A stretch of 8,425 nucleotides of DNA. It comes from Alphaproteobacteria bacterium (GTDB taxonomy: Bacteria > Pseudomonadota > Alphaproteobacteria > CAAHEQ01 > UBA3637). The notes beneath the pieces were generated by a model. That model was not told the origin of the DNA and made no database searches. It worked only from the letters and a program-made list of their open reading frames with translations. Made by a program: the position numbers and the translations under genes. Positions 1 to 6,161 of the stretch are shown piece after piece (positions within the stretch are counted from its first letter, which is position 1; each line of letters starts with the position of its first letter). The stretch lies in the NCBI GenBank assembly GCA_017555325.1, contig JAFZGR010000295.1:1-8425 (forward strand). Direction: 5' to 3'.

Positions 1-2
1 AA

Positions 3-1373
3 ACTGGCCGAAGTATGGTAGAAATGCTAGGTGTTCTGGCAATTATCGGTGTTTTATCCGTTGCCGGTGTTGGAGCGTATCAATATGCGTTAACAGCCTA
101 TCAAGCCGGTAAAGTACAGGATGTTCTCGGAAAAGCTAAAACATTGGCACAAACGGATTCTCGGGCTTCGCACGCATTAGAAGTTAATCGATTTGTTAAA
201 TCAGCACTTCCTGAATATACACCGGATGACAAAAAATCCATGGTCAAGCTTGTTGATGGTAAATATCAGGTAACAACATTTAAGGTAGTTTATAAAGTTT
301 GTGAAAAAATCCTTCAAAAGGAAAATATATTAAATGATATGGGTATTTCTGTTTTAACAAAAACGTGTGGAAATACAAACAGCAAAACAAACATGGTGTT
401 TTCTTTTAATGCAACACCGACTGTTGAAACAGGTTCTCATTTTGGCGGTGGAAGTAGCGGTGAAAAGAACGAAAGCGATAGTTCGGATATGCCGGATATA
501 AATCCGCCGGATAATCCGCCAAATATACCTATACCAAAACCAGACGTCACTCGCTGTCCGGATAAAAAGGTATGGCGGGAAATTATTAATGCAGATGGAA
601 CAAGTGGTGGATATGGGTGCGTTTGTCGGCATGAATATGAATTCGGGGATAATTGTGAGCGTTGTTATCCGCCTAAAGAATGGATTGCTGATGAAGCAGT
701 ATGTCGCTGTCCGGATACTGCACCGATTTGGCATAACGGGGAATGTGTGGAATGTATGACGGATGATGATTGTCCGGATTATTATTACTGTGGAAATAAT
801 AATTTCTGTCAAGCCCTCGACTGTGATGAAATGGGCTTTCCAATTAGAGGTTTTTATTGTGGTTATTTTCGGTTTAAAAGTGATGAATACTTTAATCAGA
901 TTGTTAAAGTAGATCAGCGCTACTCATCTGGAGATGGACGAGTGACATATCTTTTGAATTGTCAAGATTCACTTTTAATTATTCCAAAGGATTTTTCCGG
1001 AAAACTTTATTTGAATGAAGCAGAAAATTTTGATTCATTGAGATATGTGATTGATGGTATTGAATATAAACCGGATGAAGTTTCATATACCTTTAATTTA
1101 AAAAAAGGAATTCACAGGATGAGTATAAAATCTACATATGACCATGGCGATGCTAAATTTCAAATTGGAATACACAAACTGTTTGGAGGTGATATTTGTA
1201 TGGCAAAGGCAGATTCTTGTGTTGCAGGGTACTACTGTCCCGTCAATCAGTTAACGCCTGTCATTTGTCCGGAGGGACATTATTGTCCGGCAGACTCATT
1301 TTTAGGACCGACTCCCTGTCCAACCGGCACAACTTCGGTTGAAGGAGCAACAGCTGAAGCTGATTGTAAATAG
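3..1373 (+). CDS. Type IV pilin-like (pseudopilin) protein with cysteine-rich ectodomain, 5' partial
   Basis: The frame is open to the left edge: codons from position 3 read T-G-R-S before the first ATG at 15. Gly, then R-S-M-V-E with Glu at +5, then MLGVLAIIGVLSVAGVGAY, is a prepilin peptidase (type III) signal followed by the hydrophobic N-terminal helix. The ATG at 15 therefore lies inside the signal and the real start is upstream of the window. Counting from that ATG, residues 22-135 form a pilin-like region with Cys96 and Cys118. Residues 140-178 are a Gly/Ser then Pro-rich linker. Residues 181-282 are a dense Cys module including C-x2-C-x5-C-x5-C-x5-C spacing. Residues 283-394 look beta-rich with few Cys. 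Residues 395-452 hold GYYCP and GHYCP repeats resembling eukaryotic ephrin-receptor/GCC2-type Cys repeats. There are 24 Cys in all. By family it should be exported and assembled or anchored through a type IV pilus or type II secretion-like machine; its partner and substrate are unknown. No pilus assembly genes are visible. Confidence 0.85.
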   Translation, partial: TGRSMVEMLGVLAIIGVLSVAGVGAYQYALTAYQAGKVQDVLGKAKTLAQTDSRASHALEVNRFVKSALPEYTPDDKKSMVKLVDGKYQVTTFKVVYKVCEKILQKENILNDMGISVLTKTCGNTNSKTNMVFSFNATPTVETGSHFGGGSSGEKNESDSSDMPDINPPDNPPNIPIPKPDVTRCPDKKVWREIINADGTSGGYGCVCRHEYEFGDNCERCYPPKEWIADEAVCRCPDTAPIWHNGECVECMTDDDCPDYYYCGNNNFCQALDCDEMGFPIRGFYCGYFRFKSDEYFNQIVKVDQRYSSGDGRVTYLLNCQDSLLIIPKDFSGKLYLNEAENFDSLRYVIDGIEYKPDEVSYTFNLKKGIHRMSIKSTYDHGDAKFQIGIHKLFGGDICMAKADSCVAGYYCPVNQLTPVICPEGHYCPADSFLGPTPCPTGTTSVEGATAEADCK

Positions 1374-1403
1374 ATAAATTTTCTAAATTGGTTAATTTTA
1401 TAT

Positions 1404-1439
1404 TTAAAATCGGATACCTTAGACAGTATCCGATTTTAA
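1404..1439. terminator. Bidirectional intrinsic terminator between convergent genes
   Basis: A perfect 14-bp inverted repeat pairs 1404-1417 with 1426-1439 around an 8-nt loop (CTTAGACA). The stem core is CGGATAC/GTATCCG with A/T-rich outer arms, giving a T-run on each strand. It sits between the pilin-like gene ending at 1373 (+) and the hydrolase gene ending at 1477 (-), so it can end transcripts from both sides. The T-tract is short and interrupted, so efficiency is uncertain. Confidence 0.8.
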
Positions 1440-1476
1440 TTTGTTGGTATATAACAAACAAGATTTATAGATAGGA

Positions 1477-2289
1477 TTATTTTTTTTCTTTAATCCATTC
1501 CAATACAGTGGTATCAAATCCCAAAGAAAGTAAATTCAAGTGATGTGCCGTATCAGATGAAAAGAAAACTTTGGGTTGATTAGCCAATTTGTATAATTCC
1601 CACCCATGGTAATATGGAATAACCTTATCTTTTTTGCCGTGTGCTACCAATAAACGGGTTTTGATGTTTTGAATGATCGCATCACTCGGATATTTGTTTT
1701 TCAGTAAAACGGAAACAGGATATAAGCCTTTAACCATATCTCTGCCGACTTGTTCTACCGATAAAAACGGAGCTTCTAAAATAACACCATTAAATTCTTT
1801 TTCCGATTGCGTTGCAACATACACCGCCGGATATGTACCAATAGAATGTCCGTACACAACAATTTTGTTATTGGGTGTTCCGGTGCTGTTTAAATATTTA
1901 ACAGCGGTTAAAGCAACTTCTTCCATTGATTTTTGTGAAGGTTCTCCTTTAATTCCGCCATAACCGATGTATTCCGGAATCAATAATCCGTAATTTGTGT
2001 CGTATAAAAATTTCAGTCGGACAGCATGATATTCGGCATATTGACTGTTGCCGTGGAAATATAAAACCGTTTTCATTCCTTTACGAGGTGGTTTGTACAA
2101 GGCATGTAATCGAACACCGCTTGGCAAATAATACGTGACTGTTTTTAATTTCGGCATTGTTTTATCCAATGTAATTGTTTTGATGTGTTGCGGATGATAA
2201 ACAATGTTATCTTGTATTAAAAACAGAAGTATTCCTAAACACACATAAAAGCATACAAATGCCGTTAATAATTTTAAAACCCGTTTCAT
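1477..2289 (-). CDS. Membrane-anchored alpha/beta hydrolase (BEM46/ABHD13/17-like)
   Basis: A 270-residue serine hydrolase. Residues 1-25 carry a short basic start (MKR) followed by a hydrophobic stretch, best read as an uncleaved signal anchor that leaves the catalytic domain outside the cytoplasmic membrane. The fold markers are in order: oxyanion-hole region YFHGN (77-81), nucleophile elbow GHSIG (147-151, Ser149), acid Asp221 in HGKKDKVIP, and catalytic His249 or His250 in DTAHH. These fit the prokaryotic relatives of BEM46/ABHD13/ABHD17 proteins, whose known members include deacylases and lipases. The substrate cannot be read from sequence; a lipid, acyl or peptidoglycan-linked ester is possible. 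The ATG at 2289 has an AAGGA ribosome site (2300-2304) 10 nt upstream. It lies 50 nt downstream of uvrB but appears to have its own promoter (2321-2348). All catalytic residues are present and the length is normal. Confidence 0.88.
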   Translation of the reverse strand: MKRVLKLLTAFVCFYVCLGILLFLIQDNIVYHPQHIKTITLDKTMPKLKTVTYYLPSGVRLHALYKPPRKGMKTVLYFHGNSQYAEYHAVRLKFLYDTNYGLLIPEYIGYGGIKGEPSQKSMEEVALTAVKYLNSTGTPNNKIVVYGHSIGTYPAVYVATQSEKEFNGVILEAPFLSVEQVGRDMVKGLYPVSVLLKNKYPSDAIIQNIKTRLLVAHGKKDKVIPYYHGWELYKLANQPKVFFSSDTAHHLNLLSLGFDTTVLEWIKEKK

Positions 2290-2320
2290 CTGAAAAAAAT
2301 CCTTATATTTATTGTAAAAC

Positions 2321-2348
2321 AGTATAAATATATTTCTGTTTAAGTCAA
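2321..2348 (-). promoter_or_regulatory. Sigma70-type promoter for the hydrolase gene
   Basis: On the minus strand a -35 TTGACT (2343-2348) and a -10 TATACT (2321-2326) are separated by 16 nt. The -35 box overlaps the final codons of uvrB (its Leu-Thr codons read TTG ACT) and the -10 box lies in the intergenic gap. Predicted initiation near 2314 gives a leader of about 25 nt before the hydrolase ATG. This suggests expression independent of, or in addition to, read-through from uvrB. Confidence 0.6.
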
Positions 2349-4379
2349 GTCCCGAACGGCCATTTCTTCCAGTTTGTGTATTTTATCCCGCAACTGTGCC
2401 GCTTCTTCAAAATTCAAATCATCAGCAGCTTTTAGCATTTGCTTACGTAAGCGTTCAATGACATCACCAACATTTGAAATCACATCAACCGATAAATCGG
2501 ATACGTCAATTTCTTTTTCCTTGTTATTTGAGCCGACTAAATCATTAAAATCCTGAATTAAATCAGGAATTGCTTTTTGAATGCCTTTAGGCGTAATGTT
2601 ATGAGCTTTATTAAACGCAATTTGTTTTTCCCGCCGGCGATTTGTTTCCTGAACGGCTGTTTCAATGGATTTTGTCATTTTGTCGGCATATAAAATCACA
2701 CGCCCCTTTACATTGCGTGCTGCCCGTCCGATTGTTTGTATCAAAGATGTTGTGGAACGCAAAAATCCTTCTTTATCGGCATCCAATATAGCAACAAGCT
2801 CCACTTCCGGAATATCCAATCCTTCACGCAACAAGTTAATACCAACCAATACTTCAAACGTTCCTAAACGTAAATCCCGAATAATTTGAATACGTTCCAA
2901 TGTATCAATATCCGAATGTAAATAACGCACCTTAATACCATTTTCACGTAGATATTCCGTTAAATCTTCTGCCATTTTTTTTGTAAGTGTTGTCACAAGA
3001 ACCCGTCCGCCCCGTTTAGCAACTTCTTGACATTCAGCCATTAAATCTTCTACCTGATGCGTGACGGGGCGTATAATACATTCAGGATCTATCAATCCTG
3101 TCGGACGAATAATCTGTTCCGTAAAAACGCCTTTTGTTTCATTTAACTCAAATGGTCCGGGAGTTGCAGAAACAAAAATCGTCCGAGGTCGCATAGCATT
3201 CCATTCTTCAAATTTTAACGGACGGTTGTCCTTGCAACTGGGTAATCGAAATCCGTATTCGGACAGTGTTGTTTTGCGGGATAAATCTCCTCGATACATA
3301 GCTCCCAATTGCGGAACAGTAACATGGCTTTCATCTATAAATACCAACGCATCTGACGGTAAATATTCAAACAGAGTTGGCGGGGCTTCGCCGGCTTTAC
3401 GTCCGGTTAAGTGGCGGGAATAATTTTCAATTCCTTTACAGGAACCGGTTGCTTCCAACATTTCCAAATCATATTTCGTACGGGAAGCAAGGCGTTGTGC
3501 TTCCAGTTGTTGTCCGTTTTCTTCATAAAATGCCAATCGTTCTTTTAACTCTGCTTTAATGGTTTTTATTGCCTGTGATAATGCCGGACGAGGAGTCACA
3601 TAGTGACTGGCAGGGAAAACGGTAATTTCTTTCAGCTCCATTTTCTTTTTGCCGGTTAACGGATCAAATTCATAAATTCCTTCAATTTCATCTCCGAAAA
3701 AATTAATTCGCCAGGCTAAATCTTCATAGTGGGAAGGGAAAATATCCAATACATCCCCATTTAAACGAAAGCATCCCCGTTCAAATCCGACATCATTTCG
3801 CTTATATTGCAATTCAACCAATCGTTTTGTAATATCTGATAAATCAACTTCTTCACCGCTTTTCAATGAAAACGCCATAGATGAATAAGATTCGGCAGAA
3901 CCTAACCCATATATACAGGAAACAGATGAAACAATAATCACATCCCGTCGTTCCAAGATGTGACGGGTTGCTGCATGTCGTAATCGGTCAATTTGTTCGT
4001 TAATAGCTGAATCTTTTTCAATATACGTATCTGTACGGGGGATGTAAGCTTCCGGCTGATAGTAATCATAGTATGATACAAAATACTCAACGGCATTTTC
4101 CGGAAAAAACGATTTCATTTCGGCATATAATTGAGCCGCTAATGTTTTGTTGTGAGCCAATATTAATGTCGGGCGTTGCACTTGTTGAATAATGTGGGCC
4201 ATTGTAAATGTTTTACCCGAACCCGTAATACCAAGTAAAACCTGATTTTTTTCCTGGTTGTTTAATCCCTCTACCAATGCCCGAATGGCTTCCGGTTGGT
4301 CGCCTGCCGGTTGAAACGGCGATTGCAGTTTAAATCCGGCATCGCCCGTTAAAGTCGGTTGTTGATACATCGGTATCAT
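2340..4379 (-). CDS. uvrB: Excinuclease ABC subunit UvrB
   Basis: A 679-residue UvrB, complete and of normal length. In nucleotide excision repair the UvrA-UvrB complex finds lesions; UvrB opens and verifies the damaged strand and hands it to UvrC for incision. Walker A is GITGSGKT (50-57). The DNA-clamping beta-hairpin motif lies at about 103-123 (YYDYYQPEAYIPRTDTYIEK). The DEAD-type Walker B is FIDESH (347-352), motif III is FVSATPG (402-408), motif V is GINLLREGLDIPE (513-525), and motif VI is QTIGRAARN (548-556). The C-terminal UVR domain (about 639-672) is the UvrC-contacting coiled hairpin and is intact. The ATG at 4379 is supported by AGGAG at 4388-4392, 8 nt upstream; the internal Met4 lacks such a site. 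It lies 41 nt downstream of the membrane-protein gene with no terminator between, so it is probably cotranscribed from infA. No LexA-type operator was recognised upstream. Confidence 0.98.
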   Translation of the reverse strand: MIPMYQQPTLTGDAGFKLQSPFQPAGDQPEAIRALVEGLNNQEKNQVLLGITGSGKTFTMAHIIQQVQRPTLILAHNKTLAAQLYAEMKSFFPENAVEYFVSYYDYYQPEAYIPRTDTYIEKDSAINEQIDRLRHAATRHILERRDVIIVSSVSCIYGLGSAESYSSMAFSLKSGEEVDLSDITKRLVELQYKRNDVGFERGCFRLNGDVLDIFPSHYEDLAWRINFFGDEIEGIYEFDPLTGKKKMELKEITVFPASHYVTPRPALSQAIKTIKAELKERLAFYEENGQQLEAQRLASRTKYDLEMLEATGSCKGIENYSRHLTGRKAGEAPPTLFEYLPSDALVFIDESHVTVPQLGAMYRGDLSRKTTLSEYGFRLPSCKDNRPLKFEEWNAMRPRTIFVSATPGPFELNETKGVFTEQIIRPTGLIDPECIIRPVTHQVEDLMAECQEVAKRGGRVLVTTLTKKMAEDLTEYLRENGIKVRYLHSDIDTLERIQIIRDLRLGTFEVLVGINLLREGLDIPEVELVAILDADKEGFLRSTTSLIQTIGRAARNVKGRVILYADKMTKSIETAVQETNRRREKQIAFNKAHNITPKGIQKAIPDLIQDFNDLVGSNNKEKEIDVSDLSVDVISNVGDVIERLRKQMLKAADDLNFEEAAQLRDKIHKLEEMAVRDLT

Positions 4380-4420
4380 AAAGTTAACTCCTGTTGATAA
4401 AAGACACCTTAAATATAGGA

Positions 4421-5647
4421 TTATTTTTGAAGATGGCTTTTATTTTTTTCGTTTTTTTTCTTTTTAACCGTCGTTATCGCTTTTTTTTGTTTTTTATCAG
4501 CTTTTGGGACAGCAATATCTTTCGTCTGTAAAATTTCTTTTGGCTCGTTGATATGGCACGGTTGTTTGTTTTGTTCTTGCTTTAAGGGTAATTTTTTCAT
4601 TTCAACGGAAAGTGTTTTAACACCGGTTTTAATATCTTTAAACAGGCCCCGAATAGTCGGCTTTTCCAAATTGTTTGAAAAACTCATATATGCATTAATC
4701 AAAACAATAATTGCCAAAACATATGTGGGAAAAACAAGTGCTTTATCACTGTAAACACCGAATATCCCTAAAAATCCCAAAAGTAAGGATGTATAAAATA
4801 TTTTTTTGATTATTTTTTTTATCGGTAAATTATTGGCGTATGCCTTTTCAATAATAAATGGAACCATAATGGGAAATAAACGGCGGTATAAATAAACGTT
4901 AATTCCGATTGCAATTATTATTTCCATAATATTATAACCGAAAACAATGGGTATATACGCAATTTTACCGTTTGCCGTAATCAATAATAAAGCAAATCCC
5001 ATTATCCAGCTTAATAAAAAGGCAAGCGGAAAAGTATAAATCAAAATATTGCTTTTCTGAAAAATATAAAAAGTTATCATGTTTAAAACAATTAACAGGA
5101 AAAACAAATAAAAAAAGACAGGATTTAATAATGGCACAAACGTTGTTGCAGATATTGCCAGTATAATCAATAATGCCGTATTTGTAATATAGGTAAACAG
5201 CGGAATACGATCAAGTGTTGTATTCATCAACAAAAACAACATCCAACAAATAGCACCGATAATTCTAAAGCCCCATATACTGATTTCTGATGTCCAAATA
5301 GAATTATTTAACGGAATTAACACTGTTCCGACAAAACAAAACAAAAATAATATCGGTAATTGTATTTTTAATGATTTTTGAAACAAAAACGGCATACTAA
5401 ACAAAGCCCCGCCCGATAAAAACAAGATTGTTTGCATATAAGGCGGAATCATTATTTTTGTGCCGATAAAAAACGAAATATTTGCCAGTAAAAGAGATAA
5501 TAAAAACAAACCGGAAACAATCCATGAAAACGTTAATATGGATATTTCCGGTGCTTTTTTATTTAAAAGAGGTAATAGAAGACCTTTGACGCTGATATAG
5601 AAAAATCCGCTGATACCCAGCAATATACCGATAAGCATATACGTCAT
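4421..5647 (-). CDS. Polytopic membrane protein of unknown function with lysine-rich tail
   Basis: I do not recognise this 408-residue protein. Residues 1-325 are strongly hydrophobic, with about 10-11 candidate membrane helices (roughly 4-26, 38-61, 70-90, 97-112, 123-142, 150-172, 174-195, 201-224, 229-253, 284-300, 307-324). A short, mostly basic loop lies at 254-281. Residues 326-408 form a soluble tail ending in a low-complexity stretch very rich in Lys from about 384. By the positive-inside rule that tail is cytoplasmic, so it could contact RNA, ribosomes or acidic lipids; this is inference. No DDxxD, transporter, glycosyltransferase or peptidase motif was found. The ATG at 5647 has a strong GGAGG (5654-5658) 6 nt upstream. 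The gene lies 28 nt after infA and 41 nt before uvrB on the same strand, which indicates an operon. Its coding-strand tail contains two runs of eight A (4452-4459, 4481-4488), possible slippage sites. Confidence 0.85.
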   Translation of the reverse strand: MTYMLIGILLGISGFFYISVKGLLLPLLNKKAPEISILTFSWIVSGLFLLSLLLANISFFIGTKIMIPPYMQTILFLSGGALFSMPFLFQKSLKIQLPILFLFCFVGTVLIPLNNSIWTSEISIWGFRIIGAICWMLFLLMNTTLDRIPLFTYITNTALLIILAISATTFVPLLNPVFFYLFFLLIVLNMITFYIFQKSNILIYTFPLAFLLSWIMGFALLLITANGKIAYIPIVFGYNIMEIIIAIGINVYLYRRLFPIMVPFIIEKAYANNLPIKKIIKKIFYTSLLLGFLGIFGVYSDKALVFPTYVLAIIVLINAYMSFSNNLEKPTIRGLFKDIKTGVKTLSVEMKKLPLKQEQNKQPCHINEPKEILQTKDIAVPKADKKQKKAITTVKKKKNEKNKSHLQK

Positions 5648-5675
5648 AAGCCCCCTCCGTTATAATAAATATAAA

Positions 5676-5897
5676 TTATGCTTTATGTCTGAATGCAATA
5701 CGACCTTTGGATAAGTCATACGGGGTCATTTCAATTTCCACTTTATCGCCAACCATCACACGAATGCGAAATTTACGCATTTTGCCGGATGTGTGTGCAA
5801 TAATTTCATGTCCGTTTTCCAACGTTACACGGAATGTTGCATTCGGTAAAGCTTCTGTCACTGTTCCCGTAAATTGCAAAACTTCTTCTTTTGCCAT
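5676..5897 (-). CDS. infA: Translation initiation factor IF-1
   Basis: A 73-residue IF-1, full length for the family. It is a single OB-fold (S1-like) protein that occupies the 30S A site during initiation and works with IF-2 and IF-3 to select initiator tRNA. Recognisable conserved blocks are MAKEEVLQFTGTV at the start, LPNATFRVTLENGHEIIAH (17-35), SGKMRKFRIRV (37-47) and GDKVEIEMTPYDLSKGRI (50-67). The ATG at 5897 has a strong GAGGAG site (5903-5908) 5 nt upstream. It is the first gene of the leftward block, with a good promoter at 5929-5957. In many Alphaproteobacteria infA is followed by maf and an RNase G/E gene; here an unrelated membrane-protein gene follows instead. Confidence 0.97.
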   Translation of the reverse strand: MAKEEVLQFTGTVTEALPNATFRVTLENGHEIIAHTSGKMRKFRIRVMVGDKVEIEMTPYDLSKGRIAFRHKA

Positions 5898-5928
5898 AGA
5901 AACTCCTCAAAATTTAATAAACGTCAAT

Positions 5929-5957
5929 ATAATATACGTATTTTTCGGATTTTGCAA
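5929..5957 (-). promoter_or_regulatory. Sigma70-type promoter for infA and the leftward operon
   Basis: On the minus strand a -35 TTGCAA (5952-5957) and a -10 TATTAT (5929-5934) are separated by the optimal 17 nt. Predicted initiation near 5922 gives a leader of about 25 nt that contains the GAGGAG site of infA. It is the only good promoter I found upstream of the infA, membrane-protein and uvrB genes. Confidence 0.65.
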
Positions 5958-6095
5958 GCAAAAAATTAAAAAAACAAACATTTTTGAAGCCTTTATCCGG
6001 AGATATCATTTAAATATCTTTTTAGGGGGTTGCATTTGTATGGTTTAAAACCGAATGATGCCGGTTAAAAGTCTTTTAAAACCACAAGTGTAGGG

Positions 6096-6124
6096 TTGAC
6101 TTTTGGTATTATTTTTGATACCAT
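6096..6124 (+). promoter_or_regulatory. Sigma70-type promoter of ettA with overlapping inverted repeat
   Basis: A -35 TTGACT (6096-6101), a 17-nt spacer and a -10-like TACCAT (6119-6124) lie upstream of ettA. Initiation would fall near 6131, about 31 nt before the ATG. The -10 matches consensus at four of six bases. Within it, TGGTAT (6104-6109) and ATACCA (6118-6123) form a perfect 6-bp inverted repeat with an 8-nt spacer, filling the promoter spacer and covering most of the -10. That geometry suits a repressor operator, but no regulator gene is nearby. Confidence 0.5.
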
Positions 6125-6147
6125 ACAACATATTTTAACAATTAAAC

Positions 6148-6153
6148 AGAGGA
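6148..6153 (+). promoter_or_regulatory. Ribosome binding site that fixes the ettA start
   Basis: AGAGGA lies 8 nt before the ATG at 6162. It supports that ATG over an in-frame TTG at 6096. The TTG lies 66 nt upstream, has no Shine-Dalgarno sequence, and coincides with the -35 box. The protein from 6162 also begins where EttA homologues begin (MA-x-Y-x-Y). Confidence 0.8.
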
Positions 6154-6161
6154 AATATCAA

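Noticed and set aside
15..17. ATG at 15 as the start of the left-edge gene
   Set aside because: The frame continues to the window edge and the residues T-G-R-S directly before it complete the prepilin cleavage motif, so this Met is internal.
354..812. Minus-strand open frame of 152 codons antisense to the pilin-like gene
   Set aside because: It lies wholly opposite a well-supported gene. Its product is an Ile/Thr/Arg-rich sequence with no domain, explained as a shadow of the opposite strand.
3061..3423. Plus-strand open frame of 120 codons antisense to uvrB
   Set aside because: It is opposite conserved UvrB motifs, has no recognisable protein features and no promoter or ribosome site that I could see.
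4421..5647. Membrane protein as a MraY/WecA-type phosphoglycosyl transferase
   Set aside because: The helix-rich pattern and an MNTTLDR stretch were suggestive, but the acidic DDxxD and NxxDGxDGL-type motifs needed for that family are missing.
6001..6023. AGATAT/ATATCT hairpin followed by five T upstream of ettA
   Set aside because: The stem has only six mostly A/T pairs and no plus-strand gene lies upstream, so a terminator or attenuator call is not supported.
6041..6083. Imperfect inverted repeat around GGTTTAAAACC and TTTTAAAACC in the infA-ettA intergenic region
   Set aside because: Arms are A/T-rich and misaligned by one base, with no flanking signal, so chance similarity is likely.
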